Source of the DNA: Sternotherus odoratus
Lineage: Eukaryota > Chordata > Testudines > Kinosternidae
Direction: 5' to 3'
DNA: 64,000 nucleotides
Assembly: GCA_032164245.1 (NCBI GenBank)
Contig: JAVMKO010000006.1
Coordinates: 105,665,310-105,729,309, forward strand
Each line of letters starts with the position of its first letter. The stretch's first letter is position 1. Positions 21,494 to 33,458 of the stretch are shown here, in pieces. Made by a program: the position numbers and the translations under genes. The notes below the pieces were generated by a model. It worked only from the letters and a program-made list of their open reading frames with translations, did no database searches and was not told where the DNA came from.

Positions 21494-22574
21494 ATGTCTG
21501 ACTTATTGGCCTCCTCATTTGCACTCAAGTAAAATTTATCTTTGTAGTCAATAAACTTTGCTTTCTTATTTTATGTAATCCACTGTGTTTAAATAGAAGT
21601 GTCTGAGACACTAAGTTGCATGCATGTTAGTGCTGTTAAAGAAAGAATGGAAATGTAACTTGTATTGTCCATGAGAGGACTGGCAGCATGGGACGTACAT
21701 TTATGGAGGGAAATCAAAGACTGGGGAGTGTATTGGGGTCACCCTGAAGTATAACACAGGTTGGTGAGAGACTGAGTGTAACCCAATTATTCCTGGCCAC
21801 GCTTCAGATACACACATGCTCAGGGTGTGATTTTCATGCTAGAGCCCTCCATTTTGTCTTCAGCTGGCTCAAGATACAGCCTCTCCATCCGTACAAATAC
21901 CTGAAAGAAACTGGAACAGAGTAAGTGACTACACGAGCATGAGTGTTTGCTTGACCCAAACCAGTGGGAGCCTAGTCTGTAAAAGGAAACTTAATGGAAC
22001 ACCAGTGAGGGTCAGGTTTTTATCTGTGTTCAGTTTTATTGCTGTATTGGGAACATATCTGCATTTTTTATTTTACCGGTATTTTACTTGCTAAGTCACT
22101 TTGTTCTGTGTGTTACTACTTGGAATCACATAATTCCTACTTTCTGTAATCAATAAAATCACTTTTTACTCATTAATTAACCTAGAGTATAGTATGTATT
22201 AGTACCGGGGAGGGGGGCAAACAGCTGTGCATCTCTCTCTGTCAGTGTCAGAGAGGGCAATCAATCTCTCAGTTTACCCTGTATAAGGTTATGTACAGGG
22301 TTAAATGGATTTTTATGGGGTTTGGACCCCATTGGCAGTTGAGCATCTGAGCATTAAATAGATAAACACTTCTTAAGCTGCTCTCAATTAAGCCTGCAGC
22401 TGTTAGGGGACGTGGTTTAGACCTGGGTCTGGGTTTGTAGCAGGCTAGTGGGTGTAGCTCAAACCAGGCAGGGCACTGAAGTCCCAAGTTGCCAGGGCAG
22501 GGAAGCAGGGGCAGAAGTAATCCTGGCACAGCAGTTGATAGCTCCCGAGGGGTTTTTGTGACCCAACCCATCAC
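21494..22574 (+). mobile_element. Paired LTR relics, unit C
   Basis: Counterpart of 10608-11684, with two polyadenylation-type AATAAA signals and the right end CCCATCAC. A CCGG insertion appears in the T-rich run near 22076. Confidence 0.5.
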
Positions 22575-22864
22575 TGGTGGGTGCTCAGGGCTGTCTGAAA
22601 GTCCAGTCCTTTTGAGGTGTTTCAACCTAGGCACCCAAAATCACCATTCACTTTTGAAATACTTGACTCCAGTGAGAAGCTTCACTCCTCAAGCCTTCAT
22701 CCCCCACCTCAGACCCAAACCCACAAAGGGAGCAACTGCTCATGGGAATCAAACTCCTAGTAGCATTCTTTAAATATCACCATTTTCCCCCACTCGGCTG
22801 TGTGAAAGCTCGATCCCCAGCTGCTCTGCATCAGCAGAACTCTCTGGATGCCAACGGACCAGGT

Positions 22865-23258
22865 GTTCAGCTGGTGAAAATCAGCCTTTGTCCCATTGAT
22901 GCCAGTGGAGCAGGTGTAAATAGCAAATGCTCCATGCAAGTTAATTGCCCAGATCTCCTGCTAATGTACATTGGCCATAAACACCATGTAATTCAACAGG
23001 GCCAGATCCCCAGCTGGCATAAACCAGTTTAGATTCACTGACGTCAGTGGGCTGGATCCTCTGGTGGTGTGAAGCAAAGGGGCCCCATTGGAGTCTCTAG
23101 ACTAGATTATTTACTGGTGTATCTGACCTCGCTCATTTGGAGCTCCGGGGAGGGTGGGCAGGGGTGTAAATTGGAGTGGTCCCATTGAAGTCAACAGGCC
23201 AGAGCCACAGTGGATGTGACTCCTGTGCGAATTGGCACCAGCACAGGATCTGACCTAA
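22865..23258. repeat. Sauropsid-type repeat, unit C
   Basis: Counterpart of 11975-12358. Confidence 0.55.
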
Positions 23259-26157
23259 GGATCACCAATGCACAGCCTCCTTTGGCTACCTTCTGTAGAA
23301 TGTCCCTACGAATCAGAGCCAGCCGACAGTGGCACTTTTATTTATTTAAACTCACAAATTATGGTTTTGGTCTTTGACCAGCTTGAGGCCAGGTGTACAC
23401 TAGAAACCCTCAATACCTGTAAGGATCATGGCTGGCTGTGCCTAACAGGCACAGTCAGATCCCGCACAATGCGAGGAACAGTCCAGCTCTTCCCTTGCTT
23501 CTATCGAATCTACTGTCCACACTGGAGGGTGTTCCTGAGGGTTCACCGGTCCCTTCGCGTGAGCTCTGTGCACCATGAGTGAAGAGGTCAGCGCGGAAGG
23601 GACTTAGAGCAGTAGGTTCTTGGTGGATTCTCTGACAACTAGTGGGTCCCCACCCTCCCAACTGTGTTTTATCCCCACTACAGCTCATTTTCCTGCCTTG
23701 CCACAGGCACCCTAAATGCTAGACTATCGATCCTCTCAACTAAAGTGTGTTGGTAGAAATTGTTTGTGTGAGTGTGTGTGTGTGTGTGTGTGCGCGCACG
23801 CATGTATCATACACATGTAATGTAATGGTAACCATGAGAGGCAAATGAGGATTTGATGCAGAGCTGGGAGCACGTGTGGGAATCCGGCAGATTGAAGATG
23901 AGCTGGATGGGATGGGAATGCCAGGAGATCCAGAAGTAGAAATAGAAAGGCCAGGGGGGTTGCTATGGATCAGAAATGAAGTGCCCTGTCTATCTGGAGA
24001 GTGGGAGGATTTTCAAAATGTTCTTTTCTGTCTTTAGCAACTGGCTACAATTGTTTTTATTCAGCTCTGAATTCATCCAAACGGTTCCGAACCCAGAGGC
24101 TTCTCTTTGCATTATTTCAAAATATGAAATTAAGTCAGAACATGGATCCATAGATGTTAAGGCCAGAAGATGTCATGATTATCAGATAGTCTCATGTCCT
24201 TCATGACACAAGTCAGAATATTCCAATCATTCCTGCAGCGAGGGGAATGATTCTATCCTATTGGGGAGCCTGTTTCATAGCCTCTGGCCGTAATAACAGT
24301 TTCAGTTTAAAACATGTTTATTCTGTCCATATTCTTTCACTGTTTTCCCATGGTATTAAAGTGCATCCAATCAATGTGTCTGTCCTGGTCTACAAGGTCT
24401 GGACAGAGGGTATGTGGCCTAGAGAGGGAGGTGGATATATAGGTCGACATTAGTAGAATTAATAGTAATATTTGACTGATACTAATATAGTCCCTGGAAC
24501 AACACTTTTGAATTTCAAATGTATCTTCTGTGCAGTTCTGCAGTTACAAATCACATAATTAGATTTTCTCTCTGTATGTTCCCACTTAGGGAATTCTCTG
24601 CTGGTAATTTCTTTAATTCCCCAATGAGGAACAAGGTAATACACTTTGGAGATTCTGCTGGTTCAAAATAATCACCCTGGCTCTGGCAACAAAACAAAAA
24701 TGAAAATTCCAGGGAGGTGACACTTCCAGGTGCCTCCATCTCAGGACCCAAGGTGAAGAATTTAGTGTAATTGACCGATCTCTCCAGAAACACTATTAGC
24801 TACTGACCAGTTTAATAATCTCCCAGTGGAAATGATTAGAAAGTTTGTACCTGCCAACCTGAGATTGCATAAGATGGTGAACAAGTTTGAAAGTGTGGTT
24901 AAACTGGGTCCATGGAAAATGTGGGGACAGTGTTGAGTATAGGGGACCCCTGCAGTTGTTGATGCTCCCCAAGACACAGGACCCCAGAGGACAGTACGGC
25001 CCTGAAACAATGAGTTCCAACTGCCTCTGTGCTCATTCACCATTTCAGGGCTCTTGTGGGTTATTTGTGCTCACCTTGGGACAGGCAACTTGTGTTTTGT
25101 TTTGGGTATTAAATTTGACCCAATGTGTATTTATTTAAAGTTTATGGGTCATGAAATCGCAGATTCTTTTGGGTTGGAAAGGAATCATTTCATCCATCTC
25201 TCCCTGATACATGGACAGCTGTTTTCATTCTTCTGCTCTGCCACAAACTGGACAAATCACTTAAACTATCCCATCAGTCAGTACCTCCTTGAGAGAGATA
25301 TCAAGTGAAAAAATAGTCTCTCCTCTCCCTCGCATGTGTTGTGGTCTGCCCCACAGAATTGAAGTGGGGAGCTAATTGCTGAGCAATGTTGCTGCGGGAA
25401 TAAAGAGTAAGGATTTTGAGAAAGACAGTTTTGGGGAAAGGGAACGGCTCAAAGTTTTGAGGCTGAGACATGGAGTCTTTCCCTTTGCATCACCAGTTAC
25501 AATCCAGGGAGGAGGTCAAGATCCATGAGCCCAGACAGATGACGGGTCTTGCAATGGGCTACGATTGTTTTCAGCTCTAGGTCACAGATCTTTTTTTTCC
25601 CCACATCCTGTTCAGTGAATGGAACCAACATGCCATGTACGGAAACAGCACCACTGAGAAATCCAGTGACATTATCTCAGCATCTGCTCTGCTGCCGACA
25701 GCCATTTTAACTCCCTACACCTCTTTCCACAGCTTTGTCATTCCCTAGAGTGTGGGATAGAGCATGAGAAAGATGAGTGTTTATTTCCCTGTAACTCTAT
25801 TGTAAAATATTTCAGCTGCTCCCGGGAGGACTGAAAGAAGGAAATGAAACGAGTTATGGCAATGAATAAAAGTGTGGTGACATAGACCATTTGTGGTAGA
25901 TTTGAATAAATTAATAAAGAAGGATGATGGGATGCATCTGGGTTACGCAAAACTTACTCTGCATGTAGGCGACTGTCCTCTGTCCTCAGATAAATGGGAT
26001 CATAGAAATTACAGCGATATTTTTTTCTGTGTAGTGATTCTGTGAAGGGAAAGTTTTGCTGAAGTGCGTGTTTCTGTGCTCTAATGAAGAAGTTGGCTGA
26101 AAATCTGGATGCTACGGTGGTCACTAGAAATGATAAAAGCTCTTATGTGGGATAAAA

Positions 26158-26371
26158 GGTTGGCTCTTAGGAAACACTATTTCACTTTGGAGGGTGGTGG
26201 AGCACTGGAAAGGGTTACCTCAGGAGATGGTGGAATCTCCATCTTTTGAGGCCTGGCTTGACAAATTCCTGGCTGGGATGATTTACTTGAGGATTGGTCC
26301 TGCTTTGAGCAGGGAGTTGGACTAGATACCTCCTGAGGTCCCTTCCAACCCTGATATTCTATAATTATATG
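26158..26371 (+). mobile_element. CR1 LINE 3' end, unit C
   Basis: Counterpart of 15256-15470. The terminal unit reads ATTATATG instead of ATTCTATG. Confidence 0.92.
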
Positions 26372-26578
26372 AGTCTAAAATGTTGACTAATATTGTTGCT
26401 CTGGAATTTGACATTCCTGTGTCTACCCCAGAACCTGACACTACGGCCGTTGTCCATTTTACATGTGCAGCCACCATGAAAACCAAATATCACATAACTA
26501 GGAATAATAGTCCTGACAGGCCATAGTGGTTTGAAGCTGAGTTGCTCAACCATCTGGGGACTAAGGAAGCTGTGCACA

Positions 26579-26963
26579 CAGGGCCGGCGACAGGAATTTT
26601 GGGGCCCCATATGCAGATTGTGCAGGGCCCCCCGGTCTCCTGCCACCCACGCCCCCCCCCCCGGCCAGTCACCCGTCGCCCGTGGGGCCCCCCCGGCCGG
26701 TGTCCCGCTGCCCACGGGCCCCCCCCCCCGGCCGGTCTCCCGCCACCCGCGGGCCCCAACCCCCACATGCGCTCTGGCTGCGTGGCCCCCGCATCCGCTC
26801 TGGCCGCGTAGCCCGGCCAGGAGAAGCAAAGGGGGACAGGGGGAGGCTGCTGGGTGCCGGGGGAGGGGGCAGACAAGCGCTGCAGCGGCTGCCCGGAGCT
26901 GTGCCTTGCTCACAGGCCCGGCGACAAGGGGGTACAGCTGTGTACCGGGCCCACCCCGGACTT
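26579..26963. mobile_element. hAT element lacking its 3' end, unit C
   Basis: The left terminus CAGGGCCGGCGACAG and target duplication TGTGCACA are intact. The right part, with the terminal repeat, is lost in a deletion that joins CCCCGGACTT directly to CR1 sequence CTGGAGATTTTTCAGAG. C-rich runs within it are longer than in B. Confidence 0.9.
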
Positions 26964-27093
26964 CTGGAGATTTTTCAGAGCAGGTTGGGCAAACCCTTGT
27001 CAGGGATAGTCTAGATAATACTTAGAACTGCCATGAGTGCAGGAGACTGGACTAGTTGACCACCCCAAGTCCCCTCCAGTCCTACGATTTTCT
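26964..27093 (+). mobile_element. CR1 3' fragment truncated by deletion, unit C
   Basis: It begins at CTGGAGATTTTTCAGAGCAGG, midway through the CR1 found whole in B at 16791-16968. Confidence 0.85.
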
Positions 27094-27170
27094 GACCTCA
27101 GAAAGGGCCCTGCACCGGGAGGGACACACCACAAACCTACACTTGACATTCAGCACCACTGTACCCCCAT

Positions 27171-27197
27171 CACACACACACACACACACACACACAG
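27171..27197 (+). repeat. (CA)n microsatellite, unit C
   Basis: About 13 CA repeats, followed by a second short CA run after GTGCCCACTA. Confidence 0.9.
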
Positions 27198-27387
27198 TGC
27201 CCACTACACACACACAGCCTGACACTGAGCTCGATGTGAATGCAGAATAATCTCTCCTGGGAAGCTGGGACAACTCGAATATTTCCAACTAGCTTGAACA
27301 AAAAGAACTGAAGGGGATTCTGCTGCCCTGGCAGGGAGACAGGACTACATTTCCCAACTGATGTTTTCCATAAGCACCTTCCCCGAG

Positions 27388-27630
27388 TCCTAGTTTATGC
27401 TTAAAAAATTAGATCAACAGAGCTCTGTCTTACGGAGAGGGAGGACTTTTCACACTCTGTTTGAGGCAGTTAGCTTGTGCTGACTGTCAGTGTAATTCTT
27501 CCATTGACCTAGCTACTGGCTCCCGATTAATGACATTGAAGGAATAACCCTTCCATCAATGTGGAAAGCATCTACACTACGGCACTGCTGCACATCAGAG
27601 CTGAGTCAATGTAATGGATTTAGTATAGAC
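27388..27630. repeat. Degenerate interspersed repeat, unit C
   Basis: Counterpart of 6226-6480. Confidence 0.45.
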
Positions 27631-27846
27631 AGTCCCTGAATCAATGGTGGTGTTTCCCCCCTTTCTCTTAAAGCTGTTTTCTCTCCTTTTCCAGTCTCTC
27701 TTCTCTCTCCCATGCTAAAGCTTTTTCCTTCTTTTGATGGGTAAATATGATCAGAGAAGTTGAAATTCCTTCCTTCCCTTCCATCGATCATTTCAATTAA
27801 AGGCCAAAATACTTTGAAACTGACTTGTTGCCCACAACTTGGTGGC

Positions 27847-28215
27847 AGTAATTGTTACCTTGGGGGGCAAACAGCTGCACATCTCTTTCTTGTGGTGATA
27901 TGGGGGTGAACATTTATCATTTTACCCTGTCTAAGCTATATAGAGCATAAAATGAATTTATTTGGGGGTTAGATCCCATTGGGAGCTGGGTGTCTGCGTC
28001 CTGGAGACAGGTAAGGTGCTGGGCTGGTTTCAGTCTAGATCTGCAGTTTTTAGGATGTGGCCCACACCCGGGATCTGTGTTGCAGCTGGCTAGCGTGTCT
28101 GGCTCAACAAGGGAGGATTCTGGAGGCCCAGGCTGGCAGGGAAAATGGGCTCAGAGGGAATTTCAGGACATCAGGCGACAGTCCCAGTGAGGGTGTCCGT
28201 GACCAAACCCATCAC
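27847..28215 (+). mobile_element. 5'-truncated LTR fragment, unit C
   Basis: Counterpart of 6681-7049, carrying the C/D-type allele GCTCAACAAGGGAGGATTC. Confidence 0.55.
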
Positions 28216-29072
28216 GCTCTGCACTTGTATTTCCTGCATTCCCAGAAAGCATCCCAGCCCCTGAGCGATGTGCTATTCCAGTCTGGGTTGCTCTCAACCA
28301 CTCCTTTCCAAGTTGTTCTTTGGCAGATAACTAATTAAATAACCATTGGAACAGAGATGAAGTTGATCATGTGGGTGCTCCGAACCACTTGTCTATAGAG
28401 TCATTCTCTCTTTCTGATTCTGTGATTCTTTCTGTGTTTTATCCACAATGCAACAGCTTAAACAGGAGAGACTGAGGCCAAAACTACACTACTGGCAAAA
28501 TAGGGACTACTGGGATAGATGAAATGCGGTTGATTGAGCAGGTCTGGGGAAGACAAGCTAAATCGATGGGAGAGCTCTCACCTGTTGAAGTCTGTTCTCC
28601 ACCTCCCTCAGAAACTATGTTCCATCATGAATATTTATCAGGACTGGTTTACACTAATGCTGTCAGATGATCTATGTTACACAACTTCAGTTACATAACT
28701 CTCCAGTTGATATAGCACGGTGTGGACATCACTGTAATTCAGAGGACTTTAGTCAATGTAAAGTAGCATAAATTAGATCAATTTACAGCAGTGCAATAGA
28801 CCAGTTCAGAGATTGATACAGGACAGAACATAACCCACTCACTGGGGTACTGTCCGGAAATGTGAGTGACCCATTTTCAAATTGCTTCCTGTACTTCCAG
28901 AAAGCAACCCAGCTTCTGAGTGATCTGCTCTTTCACCTGGGTTCCTCTCAATCTCTCCTTTCAAAGTTCCTGTACTGCAGCTAACTAATTAAATAACCAT
29001 TGGAACAGAGACATGAAGCTGAGCATCTCACCCTCTAGGTTGGTGCCTCTAGCCACCAGTGTATAGAATCAT

Positions 29073-29096
29073 TCTCTCTCTCTCTCTCTCTCTCTG
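29073..29096 (+). repeat. (CT)n microsatellite, unit C
   Basis: A pure CT run in the OR-3 3' flank. D has a similar run near 39311-39332; other units have it interrupted by GT. Confidence 0.85.
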
Positions 29097-29299
29097 GCCC
29101 TGTGATGCTTCCAGTGTTTTGTTCACTGATCTCAGCTGGGGCCTGCAGACCTTGTTGAAATACAAACAAATTAATAATAATAACAATATAAAAATGAACG
29201 ATACTACCACGGTTCTGTGAAACTACATTGCAAAGGGCTGGGAATTGAATTCAGCTCTTTCCACTCCCCATCACTAAACCAGTACAGAGTGAAATAGTT

Positions 29300-30238
29300 T
29301 CAAGAAATGGTTAGCAGTTTATTCATTGCTCTCCTCAGGGCATCCTTCACCTCCATGTTCCTCAGGCTGTAGATGAAGGGGTTCAACATGGGGATCACCA
29401 GGGTGTAAAACACTGAGGCCACTTTGTCCATGTCCATGGAATAGCTGGAGGAGGGACTTAAAAACATGAAAAGTTGGACGCCATAAAACAAGACAACTGT
29501 TATCAAGTGGAAAGAGCAGGTAGAGAAGACTTTGTGCCAACCCCCGGTGGCGCGGATTCGCAGGATGGTGGTGATGATATACACATAGGAGAGCAGGACA
29601 GTCACAAAGCCGGTAACTTGAATGAAGCATGTGGAAGCAAACAACACAATCTCACTGATGCGGGTGTCAGAACAGGAGAGGGCCAACAGTGAGGGGACGT
29701 CACAGAAGAACTGATCGATGATATTGGAGCTGCAGAATGACAGCCGAAATGTAAAACACGTGCATATCACTGAATCCACCACCCCCACAGCGTACACCCC
29801 AGCCACCAGCTGTTTACAAAGCTGCCTGGACATAGTGACCATATACAGCAGCGGGTTACAGATGGCCACATAACGGTCATAGGCCATCACAGCCAGCAAG
29901 AGGCACTCAGCATCTGAAAAAATGATACCAAGATACATTTGCACAGCACAGTCAGTATAAGAAATGTTTTTCCTCTCGGCTAAGAAATTCAGCAGCATAG
30001 TGATGGAAAATAATGAGGAAATGCAGAGGTCACAGAAAGACAAATTCTTGAGGAAAAAGTACATGGGGGTGTGGAGTTTGGGGTCAATGGTGATTAACAA
30101 GATCATCCCCCCATTTCCCACCAGGGTGATACCATAGATCAGTAGGAACACCACAAACAGAGGAACCTGCAGCTCCGGACAATCTGTCAGTCCTGAGAGA
30201 ATGAACTCAGTCACCGCCGAGTGATTTCCCTTTTCCAT
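29300..30238 (-). CDS. Olfactory receptor OR-3 (class II)
   Basis: Intact 312-aa receptor with conserved C97/C179, [10 protein letters not shown] and [12 protein letters not shown] motifs, and the sequons at 5-7 and 91-93. Its N-terminus reads MEKGNHSAV, with A8 shared only with OR-5, and C20 shared only with OR-4. F153 is replaced by V in TM4, as in OR-4. D175 in the second extracellular loop matches OR-1 rather than its neighbours. The splice acceptor AG is at 30244-30245, 5 nt before the ATG. It is closest to OR-4, with about six residue differences, in line with the shared downstream deletion of units C and D. Confidence 0.96.
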   Translation of the reverse strand: MEKGNHSAVTEFILSGLTDCPELQVPLFVVFLLIYGITLVGNGGMILLITIDPKLHTPMYFFLKNLSFCDLCISSLFSITMLLNFLAERKNISYTDCAVQMYLGIIFSDAECLLLAVMAYDRYVAICNPLLYMVTMSRQLCKQLVAGVYAVGVVDSVICTCFTFRLSFCSSNIIDQFFCDVPSLLALSCSDTRISEIVLFASTCFIQVTGFVTVLLSYVYIITTILRIRATGGWHKVFSTCSFHLITVVLFYGVQLFMFLSPSSSYSMDMDKVASVFYTLVIPMLNPFIYSLRNMEVKDALRRAMNKLLTIS

Positions 30239-31053
30239 CTCCTCTGAGCACAGATCAGACAGCTACACAGATGTGAGCAGGTGGGTGGTGCAGAAAACCT
30301 GTCCCTTCTCTGTAATGAAGTAACTGAAGGTAAACGGCGATCAGTTTCTCAATGGACATCAGTACCCGCTCAGGGAAGGGCTTGGTCCACAGAGCCAGAT
30401 GTTCACAGCTGGTCATTCCAGGTGTTCAATAAGATGCACGAACTGTATATATACAATAACACACAGGTTAAACATACCTCACTAGTACACTCCTCTAATC
30501 TCAATAGAAAACAGTGACATGTGACTCTGCTGTGAGAGAATCAGTCTGAAGAGATTATTCCTTGGCTCAAGAAGGGGAGAGAGCAAAAGAGTGTCAATCT
30601 TTCTACCCCCTTTGGGCAAGTTGAGCTCTGTGGCTTGGCATGTCGGTTTGGGGTAAAGTTGCTCACTGTGCTGATTAACCTTTTGGCATTTACTTTAGCA
30701 TGTATAAAAACCCAGAGACATAATGGAAAGCCCTGGCTTCGGTGATTATTTGCCTATTTTTTCCAACCAAGGTGGTCTCTTCTTTAGCTGAAGGGGTAGG
30801 AGTTAGGGCTGAGGTCTTATGTGCTTGAGGTCCTAAATTCAATGACTTCCAATCACCAGGATGTCTGTGTGACTGTGATTCAGGACAATAGCACGTACCT
30901 GGTGAGAGCTGAGAGGGGGACGTGGCGGTATTTTCCCATCAACAGAAAGTGCCAGTTTGGAGCATTCTGGAAGTTTTATACTGAGATGTGTGGACTATGG
31001 GACTTGATTCCCAAAGCAACTGCAAATAGCTGAGCTCAGAGCCCCATAACACC

Positions 31054-31109
31054 TAATTAATGCATTCAGTGAACCAAAGCCACATTTGGTGTAATTCATG
31101 CCCTGGGGT
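31054..31109 (-). promoter_or_regulatory. Candidate OR-3 promoter motifs (variant EBF site)
   Basis: TAATTA at 31054-31059. The EBF-like site at 31100-31109 reads GCCCTGGGGT, so its outer A is replaced by T compared with units B, C, F and G. The CCCNNGGG core is kept. Confidence 0.4.
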
Positions 31110-31718
31110 TTGGTTTGGCCCATGCTTTCCTACTGTGTTTTTATATGATGCAATTTCTACAAGAGTTACAGAGTAGGAGGTGAGGGGTATATTTCATCCA
31201 GCTGTGTTCAGTGCAAACCGGGTGCTGTGTAGAGCTGATCCACAAATGTTTGGGGTTAGTGTGTGTGTATAGAGACTGAATTTTTGGGGTAAAGACTTAA
31301 TATTTCAACTGAGAAATACCACTGAGGTGCCTCCGATACACACACCACCAATCTCTTCCTTGGTCCGGGCTCCCACGCTGGACCACAACCCCCATGATCC
31401 ATGATGGTCTCTCTTGCTGCTGAACTGCCCTGGAACATCACCAGAGTCCCACAGCCATGGGTTAGGGTGGAGGGGAGTTTGGTATTTTGACGGTAAATGA
31501 ATAATATCCAAGGAAAAATAATTTCAAAGATATAATAGTTGAATGAAAAATCCAATTTGCCATCAAAAAATCTTCCCAAGAAAATTTTTCAACCAGCCTT
31601 AGCAACAAATTTGGAATCAAAGGAACAGAAAGTGAGATACAGGGGAAATGAACTAATTATCTGCTGCTGTAGGTGATATCTTTTCAGTCATTCTGGTTTC
31701 AGAATCCCCTCATTGTCC

Positions 31719-32784
31719 ATGTCTGACTTATTGGCCTCCTCATTTGCACTCAAGTAAAATTTATCTTTGTAGTCAATAAACTTTGTTTTATTGTTTTATG
31801 TAATCCACAGTGTTTAAATAGAAGTGTCTGAGACACTAAGTTGCATGCATGTTAGTGCTGTTAAAGAAAGAATGGAAATGTAACTTGTATTGTCCATGAG
31901 AGGACTGGCAGCATGGGACATACATTTATGGAGGGAAATCAAAGACTGGGGAGTGTATTGGGGTCACCCTGAAGTATAACACAGGTTGGTGAGAGACTGA
32001 GTGTAACCCAATTATTCCTGGCCATGCTTCAGATACACACATGCTCAGGGTGTGATTTTCATGCTAGAGCCCTCGATTTTGTCTTCAGCTGGCTCAAGAT
32101 ACAGCCTCTCCATCCGTACAAATACCTGAAAGAAACTGGAACAGAGGATAGTGACTACACGAGCATGAGTGTTTGCTTGACCCAAACTAGTGGGAGCCTA
32201 GTCTGTAAAAGGAAACTTAATGGAACACCAGTGAGGGTCAGGTTTTTATCTGTGTTCAGTTTTATTACTGTATTGGAGACATATCTGCGTTTTTTATTTT
32301 ATTTTACTTGCTAATTCACTTTGTTCTGTGTGTTACTACTTGGAATCACATAATTCTTACTTTCTGTAATCAATAAAATCACTTTTTACTCATTAATTAA
32401 CCTAGAGTATGTATTAGTACCGGGGAGGGGGGCAAACAAAATTATCTCTCTGTCAGTGTTAGAGAGGATGATCAATCTCTCAGTTTACCCTGTATAAGCT
32501 CTGTACAGGGTTAAATGGATTTTTTATGGGGTTTGGCCCCATTGGCAGTTGAGCATCCGAGCATTAAATAGATAAACACTTCTTAAGCTGCTCTCAATTA
32601 AGCCTGCAGCTGTTAGGGGACGTGGTTTAGACCTAGGTCAGGGTTTGTAGCAGGCTAGTGGGTTTGGCTCAAACCAGGCAGGGCACTGAAGTCCCAAGTT
32701 GCCAGGGCAGGGAAGCAGGGGCAGAAGTAATCCTGGCACATCAGATGATAGCTCCCGAAGGGTTTTTGTGACCCAACCCATCAC
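31719..32784 (+). mobile_element. Paired LTR relics, unit D
   Basis: Counterpart of 10608-11684, with the D/E-specific AAAATTATCTC replacement near 32430. Confidence 0.5.
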
Positions 32785-33073
32785 TGTTGGGTGCTCAGGG
32801 CTGTCTGAATGTCCAGTCCTTTTGAGGTGCTTCAACCTAGGCACCCAAAATCATTATTCACTTTTGAAATACTTGACTCCAGTGAGCAGCTTCACTCCTC
32901 TAGCCTTCGTCCCCCACCTCAGTCCCAAACCCACAAAGGGAGCAACTGCTGATGGGAATCAAACTCCTAGTAGCATTCTTTAAACATCACTGTTTTCCCC
33001 ACTCTGCCATTTGAAAGCTCGATCCCCAGCTGCTCTGCATCAGCAGAACTCTCTGGATGCCAAAGGACCAAGT

Positions 33074-33458
33074 GTTCAGCTGGTGCAAATCAGCCTTTGC
33101 CCCATTGATGCCAGTGGAGCAGGTGTAAATAGGAAATGCTCCATGCAAGTTAATTGCCCAGATCTCCTGCTAATGTACATTGCCCATAAACACCATGTAA
33201 TTCAACAGGGCCAGATCCCCAGGTGGCATAAACCAGTTTAGATTCACTGACGTCAGTTGGCTGGATCCTCTGGTGGTGTGAAGCAAAGGGGCCCCATTGG
33301 AGTCTCTAGACTAGATTATTTACTGGTGTATCTGACCTCGCTCATTTGGAGCTCCGGGGTGTGTGTGTAAATTGGAGTGGTCTCATTGAAGTCAACAGGC
33401 CAGATCCACAGCGGATGTGACTCCTGTGCCGATTGGCACCCGCACAGGATCTGACCTA
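33074..33458. repeat. Sauropsid-type repeat, unit D
   Basis: Counterpart of 11975-12358. Confidence 0.55.

Larger units (their letters stand above)
20139..30385. repeat. Tandem unit C (10.2 kb)
   Basis: The copy is collinear with B and carries OR-3. Its first half (to about 25.3 kb) is closest to B: for example, the stretches around 23976-24206 and 24887-25138 match B almost base for base. Its second half is closest to D, with which it shares a deletion of about 0.84 kb joining the hAT at 26963 to CR1 sequence at 26964. Spacers 22580-22860, 23260-26150 and 28220-29299 hold nothing I can name beyond the repeats listed separately. Confidence 0.9.
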
